Shown: piece by piece, positions 11,017-21,595 of the stretch
Position numbering within the stretch: position 1 is the first letter of the stretch
Layout: every line of letters begins with the position of its first letter
Origin: Takakia lepidozioides
Lineage: Eukaryota > Streptophyta > Takakiopsida > Takakiales > Takakiaceae
Direction: 5' to 3'
Assembly (NCBI GenBank): GCA_030704615.1
Contig: CM060732.1
Location: 82,917,171 to 82,981,170 of the forward strand
DNA length: 64,000 bases
Program-made: the position numbers and the translations under genes
The notes under the pieces: model-generated
What the model was told of the DNA's origin: nothing
Database searches by the model: none
Seen by the model: the letters and a program-made list of their open reading frames with translations, nothing else

Positions 11017-14000
11017 CTAATCTTCATCATCCTCATCTATGTCTGGGTCACTACATGTATCACTGTCTTCATCACAGACTTCATCTTCTCCAAGGGTTGG
11101 CTGAACATCATCACCACGTATACGGGGTGCTCGGAGGTACAAGGAGGCCACCTGCTCTGGAGTAACCGGTACCACCGCTCGGCTGCATGTTGGGCCATCA
11201 GTAACCACAGTCTCCTCTAGTCTTTGTGGGGCTAACAATCCTTCCACTTCCGCCACATCATCATTATCAATTGATATGTCGCAGACCACTCTACGTGTCT
11301 GGGGCTCTTCTCCAGGACGACTTTCCACCCCGGCTCCTTCACACAATCAGAAAAAAACACTTGATCAACCTGGCCAGGAAACACAAAAGGTTGCTCAGAA
11401 GGTGGAAGCATACGGTTAAAATTGACAAGTGTGAAGCCAGCATCATCCTGCTTCATTGACATAGGTTGACGACCCACGCGACTCGCCCGTACCCACGAAC
11501 ACAAAAACACTATAGGCTGTGTTTGGCCATAGTCAATTTGCAAAATCTCCCTTATAAGACCCACATATCTTGTAGGTTCCTCCATGTCATTGCCTGAATT
11601 GTTGGTAATGGGCTGGTGCTGGAAAACAGATGAGACTCCACAATCAAAAGACACCATACTTGTTGTGTTCATGTCGGGGGATGTAACCCTGTAATGGTTA
11701 CCATACGCTGTCATACTCTTGAATGACAGGGCAGTAAATGATGGAGGCCTTGAAAGATCCAGTAATTCCTCACGTGTTGTAGGATCAAGCCCATCTGATT
11801 GAATGAGAGATGATCCCGTACACCTTGAGGGAGCCAAACAGCAAATGGAGGACAAGGATGCAAATCAGGAGGGTACTGAATTGCCGTGGGATTGCTCATG
11901 CCTTCCAGCCCTTGCTCCTCACGAAACAAGCGTCGTCTGGCTTCTATCCGTGTGGACTCTGCTTCATATATCCTGTCACAATCCGAGGGTCAGCCAGGAG
12001 ATTGACAGAGGTGGCGTGGGAGATTTGAAAAGACGCCATATGCCAACTAATGATAAATGACTAAAACTTGGAAATCTGAATGTCAATGAAGTAGATTTCT
12101 TACCCCAACATGACTGATAGACGAGGATGGTTCTGAATGATGTACTCATGTACAATATCATACAGGTCATTCAATTTTGGGCTTTAGAACTTCCTTCCAC
12201 AACTTCACGTTCCACAGATTCTGCCTCATCTGCATCCCACACCCTTCGTACACTTCCATCAAATCCTGCCATATACTCTGTGCAAAAACCCAATGCTTCT
12301 TCAAATTGGTATCCTTCTGCCATGCTTCCCTCGGGCCTTGCCATGTTTCTTACGTAGCCCTTCATATCTTTCATTGCCCGCTCCATGGGGTACATCCAAC
12401 GAGATGCTACGGGCCCGCATAAGTACAACTCATCCACTAGGTGAACAACCAGATGTGTCATCACATCAAAAAATGATGGTGGGAACTCCTTCTCTATAAG
12501 ACACAGAGTGAGAACTGCTTCAGTTCTCAATTCCTCATACTCTACAGGATTCACCACTTTTGCACACAACTTCTTAAATACACGACATACTCGCAAAATG
12601 GCCTTTCGAGGACCACTTGGCATGAGCCCACGGATAGCAAGCGGTATAATTTGCTGCATGAGCACATGATAGTCATGTGATTTCATGCCTGACAACTTCT
12701 TCTTCACCACATGTTTTTTGAAAGCTGATGCGTAGCCTGTTGGCACTTTCAAGTTCTGCACAATCTCCAGAAAGACTTGTAACTCAGCCTCAGTGAGGAC
12801 ATAAGGGGCAGGAGGCATAATTAACGTATCTGCTCTGTCAGGATCACGTTGTAGCCACAATTCCGGGCGCATCCCAAGTAGCTCCAAATCACGGCGAACT
12901 TTCAATGTGTCTTTCTCACCAAAGATAGTTTTAATAATATTTTCAGCCAAGTTCTTCTCGCAATGCATTGCGTCAAACGTGTGGCGGATGAGGAGACCCT
13001 ACAAAATGAACACATAAGCAATTGAGCATTTACTCATCACAATTTAAACAGAAAACGCAAAAATGTACACAGCCAATTTAAAGGCCATGAAGGAATTACC
13101 TCCCAATAAGGTAAGACATATAAAATTGACAATCGCTTAACTCCATGAGTTTTTGCTGGGTCTGTCCTGCTATCTGGCGTCCCTCCGTTTTCCACCCATG
13201 CAGTGCGAGCTGTTGCAAGGTCCTTGATTTGTGTTCCAGTCTGCGTTTTTGGAGGAGTTCCATGCTCAGTAGCGCCATTGAACATTCTTGACCTTCTATA
13301 TGGATGATTGCGGGCCAAAAATCTTCGGTGGCCTAGGAAAACAATTTTCCACATGTGTGTAACTGCTGTGAAGTCACCCCGGGTCCACAAGCTGGACAAC
13401 CAGCATAACCTTTCGTCACTTGACCTGAGAGCAAGCCATATGCAGGGTAGTCATGGATTGACCACATCAACACTGCCCTCAGTGTGAATTCGCGTTGACC
13501 ACGAGGACGGGAAACATCATGAGCTGCAATCCCTCTCCATAGTTCCAATAGCTCTTCCACTAGGGGCATCAGGTAAACATCTACGTTGTCCGAGGTAACA
13601 GACTCCTTACCAGGAATCAGTAGCGCTAACATGACAAAGAACTTTTTGGTCATTAACCACGGAGGCAGATTGTAATTGACCAAGAGAACGGGCCATGTGC
13701 TCCAACTTGTGGATTGAGCTCCGTAGGGATTTACACCGTCTAAGGCCAATCCAAATCGCAGAGATCGTGGCTCTGCAGCAAAATCCGCAAATGTGGTGTC
13801 AATGTGTCTCCATGCTTTGCTATCAGCTGGATGTCGAACCAACCCATCCTGGCTCTTATGTCTGTCGTGCCATGTCATGAGGTTAGCGATCGATTTACAT
13901 CGGTACATACGTTTCAACCTTGGAATGACAGGGAAGTGTCGCAATACTTTCTTGGGCACACTTCCACGACCTGGAATGTAACGGGAACTGCGGCACACTG

Positions 14001-15046
14001 GGCAAATGTCTACATTCTCATACTCCCCACGGAAGAGTACACAACCACGCTCACAGGCATGAATCATCGTGTACTGCAATCCCATCTTGGCAATCATGGT
14101 TTTTGCTTCATAGTGAGTTTTCGGCAATGAATTCTCTTTAGGCAAAAAACTCTTACGCAACAATCCCAGAAGCTCATCCACAAATGCATTGGTGCACTTG
14201 TGGGTAGTGCATGCGTTCAGCAACGTCAAAGTTGCTTGCAGCCGGCTGATGGAGCACCCTTCAAAAAGTGGACATTGCGACTGTCGGAAGAGTTTATCAT
14301 ACTCGGGATCAACGTGCAGGTGAGCATTCTCATCAAATTCATTGTCTCCGGAATCGTCGAGATCATCGTCATGATCGGCAAATGTGTGATCGGTTCCACC
14401 ATGAATGGGGTCCTCTCTGTTTGCATCTGCAAAGAGAAACGCTTCCTGCAATGCACGCTGCATTTCTACCTCCAATCCACCACTCTCATCTGCGTTCTCT
14501 GTGACATTGGGCTCCCGCTGTGCCGCAGGGCCTTCGTCTTCATCATCTGAATATTCACATCCCTGCATCCCAATAGTCATCTTGTGAGTGGACCAACAAC
14601 GATGTGACACTTGTTCATATTATGAACATATATGACTACATGACTACACATGACCAATGAAAACACGACATGTGCATTAATTAAAGTGATAACGGAAGTG
14701 GCGTAGTCATACTCACGTCTGTATCTTATGACTTCTTGACTACAATCACCCAACGAAATGTCGACATGTGGAGAAGAGGATCGTTGCATTCAAAATTCAA
14801 ACTAAAGTGCTGAAGGGAAAGTGGCGATCTTACCGGAAGAGAACAGCGTTGGAGAAGAGGATCCCTCCCGTGTATCATGTAATGATTCCTCACTGTTTCC
14901 AACAAGAGTACTTTTCCTCCATGACACTCATCGCAGTTGCATAGCATTTTTGTATGCCCATTCCTTGTGGCATAAGCTTCTTCCATTCGCCATAGACGGT
15001 CATCTATTCTACGCCTACGCATCCGTTCGCCACCTGCACTGTACAT
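11017..15046 (-). pseudogene. CACTA-2 TNP2/En-Spm transposase (TnpD type), frameshifted
   Basis: A multi-exon gene. Exon 1 (15046-14834) encodes a transposase-associated zinc motif, CNCDECHGGK plus a later H. An intron ends at 14581. Exon 2 starts MTIGMQGCEYSDDEDEG and carries the Transposase_21 domain: PLFEGCSISRLQATLTLLN, YTMIHACERGCVLFRGEYEN, CPVCRSSRY, KVLRHFPVIPRLKRMYR, then WPVLLVNYNLPPW and GYAGCPACGP. It then reads LGHRRFLARNHPYR and ends at 13100. The next exon starts at 12998 (GLLIRHTFDAMHCEKNL) and carries DUF4218. A DUF4216-like part (YGNHYRVTSPD, QVDQVFFSDC) and an acidic tail end at 11017. Frame breaks near 13340, 12175 and 11800 suggest an inactive copy, although unseen introns could explain one of them. 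En/Spm TnpD proteins cut the element ends. Confidence 0.88.
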
Positions 15047-15171
15047 GCTTTGAACGTCACCCCTTCCCTCTTTGCATGCTACGCACAGTGCATTGTCTCT
15101 AGTTTTGCACCAGCTGCCAATGTGCTATTTCTATATCTATAGTATACTATAAGTATCGTTTCTGAGTGTCC

Positions 15172-18100
15172 ATGGTGAAGCGGAAGGTCTTCGAAGTGAC
15201 AGTCCCTCTCACTGAGTACGAGAAGTTCCGAGAGCGCCGGATTGCTGCCATAAAGGAGGTGGAAGCAACGTTCAAGCAGTCGATAGATGGGTGAGTTTAG
15301 TTCCTGACTTTGGATACCCACCCACTAAACTTGCGATTTGCCTTATCCTCTAACCTTCCTACAGCGATCATAAGCTTCATAGCACAAATGGGGGCGAGTA
15401 GCTGCGACTTGTACAAACAGAGAGGCAAACAACATGCAGTGAGTGACGATTAGGTTTGAGGAGGGTGTGTCATTAGGCGGGAGATGTCCGCCGTCATTCG
15501 TGGGCAGGCATTACGTCCTGGTAGGGTGCGGCTGTGGTTCAGCGTAGGCTTAAGAGTATTAGGGTATGTATGCTTACATTTGTTTGTGATTGTTTGACGA
15601 GGGAGGTATGGAGAGTATTTGTGCAGGGCTTGCGGGAGCGAATCGCCATCGCAAGCACGCGCTCCGAAGGAAAAAGGTAGGGATCAAGGTCCTGCAAGGC
15701 AAAGTGCCGACTGAAGACGATGAAGACTACGATTCTGCATGAGGGCTCTTCTGAGGACGATGAGGACGATCCCCTCTCCCACGCCAGTGCGAGGCAAGTG
15801 CGTCGTCGGCGGATGCCACGGCAAGCCGAGGAGAACATGCCCATGCTCATGTCGCAGGACAAAAACGCCCATCATCTACACTACGAACACCTTCTCCGTC
15901 TGTGAGTTATAGTTTTCACAATGACCATGATTCTAATTATATATGTTTTTGGTAAAATCACGAAAGAAGATAGGGTATGTCTGTCAAGACAGGGAAGTTG
16001 GACAATGCAGGGGTCAGCCAAGGCACAATCACAAATGATTTCCACTAGACAAGTTGAAGTGCCAAAGGCATGATGTCAGGCCAATGTAGACTTCAGGTGT
16101 GTTCAAATTATTTGCCCCATGAAACCAACGTCCTGGTACTAAGCTACAATGGCTACTTATAGAGATACTTGGGTTACTTATGCACCCAGAATATCAGTAA
16201 AACTTGGAGGGATACTTCTCATGGACCCATTAGGTTTGTCCATTTGAATTCTTGCTATGGATTTCACGAACACCCCATACCTAAGAGGGCTCAAAAATGT
16301 ACTGGGAGGACATCATTGGGGCCAATCAAATTTGGGAGATTTACTGCCCAAGATCATACTGAGTTTTGGGTAATCTTGTCTTACAAATGATATGTGCTTC
16401 CAGTTTGTTTTGCCTGAATTCAAGGATTTGCTGCTTGCTGCCTATATGTATGTGTAATCACCCACATTGTACTGGGGGAATTTCTTTTCAGGGCAAGCAC
16501 AAGCGCACTGGATCCACGATCCCTGCTGCTAGCAATGGAGATGGTGCCCACAAGAACGTAGGAGGTGGCCTAACTCTCCAACGTTGTGGGTTCTGTGCCA
16601 CCAGTACCCCCACCTTATTATGGTATGCCTCAGTACCCACAGTCTGGCACTCAGTATGGTCAGGGTCAATATGGTGCTCCTCCATATGGGCAGTATGGCC
16701 AGTATCCTCCCCCACCATATTGCCCACCCCCTAATAGCTATGGGGGTGGCAGGCCATCGGAATATCCTCCTGCTTATGGACAGTATGGCCAGTATGGTCC
16801 TCGGCCTTCTGGCCAACAACCATGGCCACCAGTCCCTACTTGGCAGGATCCTGGATTCTCCTGAGCGCACGGAGGTCTCTGAAGGAGGGGAGGGTGTTGT
16901 TTCAAAGAATGATAGAACCAATGCTTTAAGGAGGGCTAATAGCTCAGCCAAAATTGAAGCTGCCAAGGTCAAGGAAGAGAGAATAGCTGCAGGTTTCCTC
17001 CCACGGTGATTTTGACGAACCTCAAAGGAGCCCCGTATGGTCAGACCCGGAATGTATGGCACGCTGCCCTTAAAGGACAGGCTTATCGCAAGCTAGATTG
17101 TTCCCTTGCCATCAACAACCAACCTGATGAAGTTGTATACGAAATCAGAGATCACCTGGCTAAGCTATTTTCATATACGCCGCACGAGTTAAAAGACTTC
17201 CACCTAAAACAAACAATTAGCAGAATAATGAAGAGCCAGCATTATGAAGCACACACTGCGTGGTTGGGTGGTAAGGGGAAACCCATTACTGTATCTGACG
17301 AGGTATGGAAACAAGTTGTAAGTTACTGGCAGACAGAGGTGTTCCACAAAGTGTCGGGCAACATGAAGAAGACAAATGGTGCAATTCTGAATCCTACCAA
17401 GACTGGCCGTGGGGGAAGGCAATGGTGGAAGCACGCTTGGTAAGTGGCATCATCAGGACTCTGTATTTTGTTCCTCATTGAATTGCTATGTGTATATAGT
17501 CAGCCCTCACATTGCTTACTGACTTGTGGCATGGGTTTGTTTGTGGCATGGATTAATTTGTAGGAAACACTATCAGGGTGCCCTCCTACATTATATGAAA
17601 TTCAAGAGGGTTCAGTGTCACGGTTGTCAGCTGGGAGTGACAGGGGGGTAAGTGTGTTTTCCACGTTTGCTAGAGTGGTTGCTGCATCATAGGTTGCTAG
17701 GGTTTTTTTCACGGCTTTTGGCCAGGGTTTTCTTTCCAATGGTTGTTCATGCTAGGTTTTTTTGGGTTTGATTCATACTTGGGCAAGTTTTCATGGATTG
17801 GCAGGAGGGAAAAGTCTCGCATATTCTACAGTAGTTGGCAGGATGGATGGCTTGGACAAACGGTGGAATCACAAGGACGTGACATGGAAGAATTAAAATT
17901 ACAGATGCAGAGTATGAATGAGTACCAGAAAGCCATTGTGACGAGATTGGGGGTTAATCTACCAGGCGCACGACCAGTGACATCTATGATGGATACGTCT
18001 ACTGTGACAGTATCAAAATGTTTGGAATCCCAATTTCAGACGGTAACTGGTGCTCACTCTAAGCCCTTATGTCTTCCTGTCACTGATGCTTTTGAATTTG

Positions 18101-19727
18101 ACCGAGCAGCAGCATGATACAGGGAAGGCCAGCTGTGAGGTACACGTGGAAATCAGCCTTTGCCACGTACAAAGGCAGTAGCAGTCCAGGGGGCAATGGT
18201 GACAGAGTGGCCGGGCACACCGGATTCTGGTATGCAGGTATGTGGGAGTTTAGATGGGGAGGAAGATGCAGACGGGGACAAAACAACAAGCAGGTTGCTT
18301 TAATTTCTCCTGCTCACATGTTGAAGCCAAATGTCAGTTTACTTCCTGGACCAACGAGCAAGCATTTACTAATTCTGGACTTAAATGGTCTGTTATGTGA
18401 ATCTTTTCATTCTGCTAATGGGCCTGCATCCTTCCCAAAGGTTTTGTGGGGAAGATGTGTGCAAGAAGATGGTAGTTTTGAGACCACTGTTATGACTTTT
18501 TGCAAAAGTGTTTTGAACACTTTGAGGTGGCGGTGTGGTCTTGTTGCCAAGCTCGCAACTTCTTCCCAATGGTGGACTATATTTTTGCAGCCCACACTAA
18601 TCTGGTTTTCCAGTGGGATGCCCTTCACTGTGACGAGGATCCAGTCCTCCCATGCCGTAAGGGGTCTGATTCAAAGCCATTATATTTCAAGAACTTGTCT
18701 ACAGTGTGGGCAAACTGGCTAGAATGGACTTATGAGGACAGTGTTCTTGTTGACGACACACCAAGAAAGGCGGCAAACAATCCTCCCTTCAGTGGGATTT
18801 TTCCAGAGCCATGGAAGGTGCAACCAGATTCACCAATTGATGAGTATCTAACAGAGGTGTTGTGGCCTTTCTTGTGGAAGGCATCGAAAGCTGCCAGTAT
18901 TCCCAAGTTTTTGGAGTCTCAGCCTGTTTTCAGACAACAACCATACAACACTGCTACTGTGAAGGTACAAACATCCTGACAGTGCTCCAGAGGCTACATT
19001 TTTGTGGGTTCATTCATTGCATTGCTTTCCTGGATGCTTCTCCTCGGTTGCTTGATTAATGCTAGGTTTTCTTTGCAGCTTTTCATGTTGGTTTTTTTTG
19101 TTTGATTCATACTTGGATTTTGTTTCTATTCACTATTCCTGTTTGCTCATTGCTTTCCTGGTTGATCTCTGGTATGTGACATAGGAACTTGTGACAAACA
19201 AAGGTGATATTGTCGACAAGCCGGTACAGATGAGGGGCAAGAGTGTCGACCCGGCGAGTAGCCCCCAAAAGAGGTCTCACCACCACTGGAGACTGCAAAT
19301 GGAGTAAGTCCAGGCCGTTGTCTTGTCTGTTATATTTTTTCCAACCTTGGGGCTCTCTTTAACTCGCAAATGTTGAGTGTCCTAGTCGTGTGTATGTCAT
19401 GGGTTTTCACATCGTGTTCTTTTTTGTGTGGAGTTGGGATCACAGTTCAGGGTGGGTGACGAGGTTTGGTTGTTGGATGTGAACTCCAAACGCAAGAAAT
19501 GTGGAGTAGGGCTGATTGTTGCTCTTCAAGGTGCTGTGGTGGGTTACGGGTACCCTGCTGTGCCCCTTGATTATGCCTGTGTGTACATCAAAGAGGCATG
19601 TGTCAGTAACACCCCTCTACCATATGTGAATGGTGTTAGGAAACAGACCAAGTTGGGGCAGGTGGTTGGCCAGACAACACTTTGGAGTCTAAAGTTACTG
19701 AAACTTATGGAGCTGCGGAAGGGATAG
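15172..19727 (+). CDS. CACTA-2 second gene: TnpA-like protein with DUF8039-type C-terminus, probably broken
   Basis: A dispersed plus-strand gene, divergent from TNP2 with about 125 bp between starts. First exon 15172-15290 (MVKRKVFEVTVPLTEYEKF) has a good donor. Later pieces are an acidic/basic stretch (15630-15905), a Gln/Tyr/Gly/Pro-rich stretch (16586-16864) and a TnpA-like helical domain (about 17006-17438: YEIRDHLAKLFSYTPHEL, EVFHKVSGNMKKTNGAILN). A coiled-coil piece follows (17880-18000), and a DUF8039-like end (19430-19727: CGVGLIVALQG, LGQVVGQTTLW). In Spm, TnpA binds subterminal repeats and cooperates with TnpD. Exon joins are not all settled, and an FCP1-like domain lies between the coiled coil and DUF8039, so this could be two genes. 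Confidence 0.65.
16586..16864 (+). other. Gln/Tyr/Gly/Pro low-complexity stretch within the TnpA-like gene
   Basis: One open frame encodes repeated QYG and PPPYY units such as QYGQGQYGAPPYGQYGQY and AYGQYGQYGPRPSG. The base sequence repeats CAGTATGG words. This composition is typical of disordered, prion-like segments. It lies between a basic N-terminal part and the helical TnpA-like domain, and is probably part of the same protein. Confidence 0.6.
18340..18980 (+). pseudogene. FCP1/NIF-type HAD phosphatase-like domain inside CACTA-2
   Basis: The frame opens with KHLLILDLNGLLCESF, the HAD motif I of plant FCP1/NIF-type proteins. Here the second Asp of DxDx(T/V) is Asn, as in the plant DLNGLL subgroup. 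After one frame change near 18497-18501 (a T-run one base short) it continues CFEHFEVAVWSCCQARNFF, then KPLYFKNLSTVWANW, then motif III-like SVLVDDTPRKAANNP and GIFPEPW. The order and spacing match one complete FCP1-homology domain. These enzymes dephosphorylate Ser/Thr, as on the RNA polymerase II tail, but the missing second Asp argues against normal catalysis. It is most likely a captured host domain. Whether it is expressed as part of the TnpA-like protein is unknown. Confidence 0.75.
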
Positions 19728-20189
19728 TCAGTATTGCACTGTTTAACAGAGTTCTTGATTCTAATAGCACTAGAACATACTAGCTACAACAATTCAGCCC
19801 ATGTGTGGGCTTACTTGTTTTTGCTGGGCCTTTGAGGCATGGATTTTTTGACCTTGTGGCTTTTGAGGTGTCCATTGGGATATTGGTCTCATTTGGATTT
19901 TTGTAATGTGATTTATAGGGCTTGTATTGCCCTGTACTTGACTATTTCATTCTCCTTGTGGTTGATAGTATGCAGGAGGGATCCATTCTGTTTTCATGTT
20001 GGAATTTCACCATGTAATGAAGATTTTAAATCATTTAATTTACTTTCATTTTAAATAATAATATTAAAAATAATACCATTAAAAAAAATTCAAGGCTGCA
20101 ATCTCCCTGTTCTTTTAAATATTAAATGAAAACTAAAAATTAAAATATGAACATTAAAAATATAAACTATTTCGGAAAACAATCTTGAT

Positions 20190-20870
20190 GACACGTGGCA
20201 TCACTCTTGCTCAAACCAGAACACGTGGCAGTATATGACACGACATTCTTTATCCATATTTTCACCACGTGTAAAGATCCGTAGTCATATATGCTAGTCA
20301 TATATTTTGTCTGTGTGCCACATGTCACATCTCAAGTGCAACAGGTGTCCCGCTAATATCTCTCCATGTAGACATCCCTGTAGTCATATGAGCGAGTCAT
20401 GTAGTCACCACGTGTGAAATCTGCCATAGCACACGTGTCTCGCTAGCGCCTCTCCATGTAGGCATCACTGTGCAGACATGTAGTCATATGATCATGGCAA
20501 GAAGTCGTGACATGTCAAATTCGCAGTGGCGCACGTGTCCATCCGTCGCCTCTCCATGTAGACATCACTTTGCAGACATATAGTCATATGATCCCCTGAC
20601 GAATGCATGACGTGTCGCTTGTGCAGTGGCGCACGTGTCCCGCTAAAGCCTCTCCATGTAGGCAGCGCTCAACAGACAATGTAGTCATATATTAGTCATA
20701 TAGTTGTGACTGCAACCCTCTCTGCAGCAGGACTCCAGGTGCCACGCAAGCAGTCGTGGATATGACTTGCAAAACGCAGTCCTAAAGACTAGTCGCTATG
20801 ACAGGGTTTTTTCCACTACAGAGTGATGTAGTCATGAACGCATATAAGACTGAAAAAATAGTCATATGTG
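20190..20870. repeat. CACTA-2 right subterminal repeat array (CACGTG / AGTCATAT words)
   Basis: Four units of roughly 90-100 bp each contain TCTCCATGTA (20361, 20451, 20551, 20651), followed by GTAGTCATATGA-like and GCACACGTGTC-like words. Similar words stand at the left end and in CACTA-1. In Spm-type elements such subterminal repeats are the TnpA binding sites. Confidence 0.8.
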
Positions 20871-20876
20871 AAGTCA

Positions 20877-20900
20877 TAAAAACGCTCATCTGTTGTAGTG
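20877..20900 (-). repeat. CACTA-2 right terminal inverted repeat
   Basis: Inverse of 8446-8469 with one mismatch; followed by GGG, the target duplication. Confidence 0.93.
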
Positions 20901-21595
20901 GGGGACCTAGTTTTTTTCTTTTGGGCCTTCGAGCAAACAGCTTTGAGGTGCCCCATACGTCCACAGTAGCAGCAGACCGTAGAGGCAGTGTCTTCAGATA
21001 ATTTAACCGAGAAGAAGTTGCCTTTGTCATCAATGGGGAGACGAATAAATTCAGGGATGATTGCATCATCAGGCATCATTATAACAATCTTAGGAAACCC
21101 ATTCTCATGTGCATTTGATGAAATCGAGGCCCCCCTCCAAGCAAGATTATTCTTAAGGGCTTCCGGACAGTTGTGGGGGTCAAACACTGCCAAACATCCC
21201 AAATACTCCCCCAAGAAGTTCCCTATCTCGGGCAAACTGAAGAGATATTGGTCCGGGATATATGGCAAGGCAATGATCCTGGGACTCCACACCTTTCCAT
21301 TCTTGTTGCCCATAGCACTCGACCAAGGAAAAATGTTAACATTAAAACCAGCCAGGTGGGGATTAAAAGAAAGTGCCCTATCTGCAGCTTCCTTTGAATC
21401 CAAAAGAACCAAGAAGAATCCTTGGCCTCTAGAGTGGCAGAAATGATGATTAAGGTCGCCAGACCCCCCTAAGTGACAGATGGCCCAATCCCTTGCATGA
21501 TCTCTGTCAACTTTTCTACCTGGGAAGTGAAGAAGCACCCCTTTCTCCGAAAAGTCTGCGACACTGTCGTGGATTGTGGACATATTGAGCTCCAC
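20901..21595 (-). mobile_element. LINE-A 5' part: ORF1 with DUF4283 and CCHC zinc knuckle
   Basis: From an ATG at 21595 (MELNMSTIHDSVADFSEKGV) the minus strand encodes about 230 residues of a plant LINE gag-like protein. It has a DUF4283-type RNA-binding fold (FFLVLLDSKEAADRAL, then LPEIGNFLGEYLGCLAVFD) and a CCHC knuckle, CCYCGRMGHLKAVC, with exact C-X2-C-X4-H-X4-C spacing. A Lys/Arg run (KAQKKKTRSP) follows, and the frame then enters the CACTA-2 end. ORF1 proteins coat the LINE RNA. This is the 5' half of the same LINE seen at 8445-6566 and 1745-1; orientation and domain order agree. The LINE 5' end should lie a little beyond 21.6 kb, but I cannot place it. Confidence 0.88.

Larger units (their letters stand above)
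8446..20900. mobile_element. CACTA-2: large CACTA (En/Spm) transposon with transposase genes, 12,455 bp
   Basis: The ends are 24-bp inverted repeats starting CACTACAA(G/C)AGATGAGCG with one mismatch. GGG at 8443-8445 and 20901-20903 is the 3-bp target duplication. Inside are a TNP2-type transposase on the minus strand (about 11.0-15.05 kb) and a TnpA-type gene on the plus strand (about 15.17-19.73 kb). The right subterminal zone (20.2-20.87 kb) has repeats with CACGTG and AGTCATAT words. This is the autonomous architecture, though the transposase is frameshifted here. 8470-11010 holds no gene I recognise; it carries sequence shared with CACTA-1 and an internal duplication. The element lies in the LINE-A ORF1 next to its zinc knuckle. 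Confidence 0.95.
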
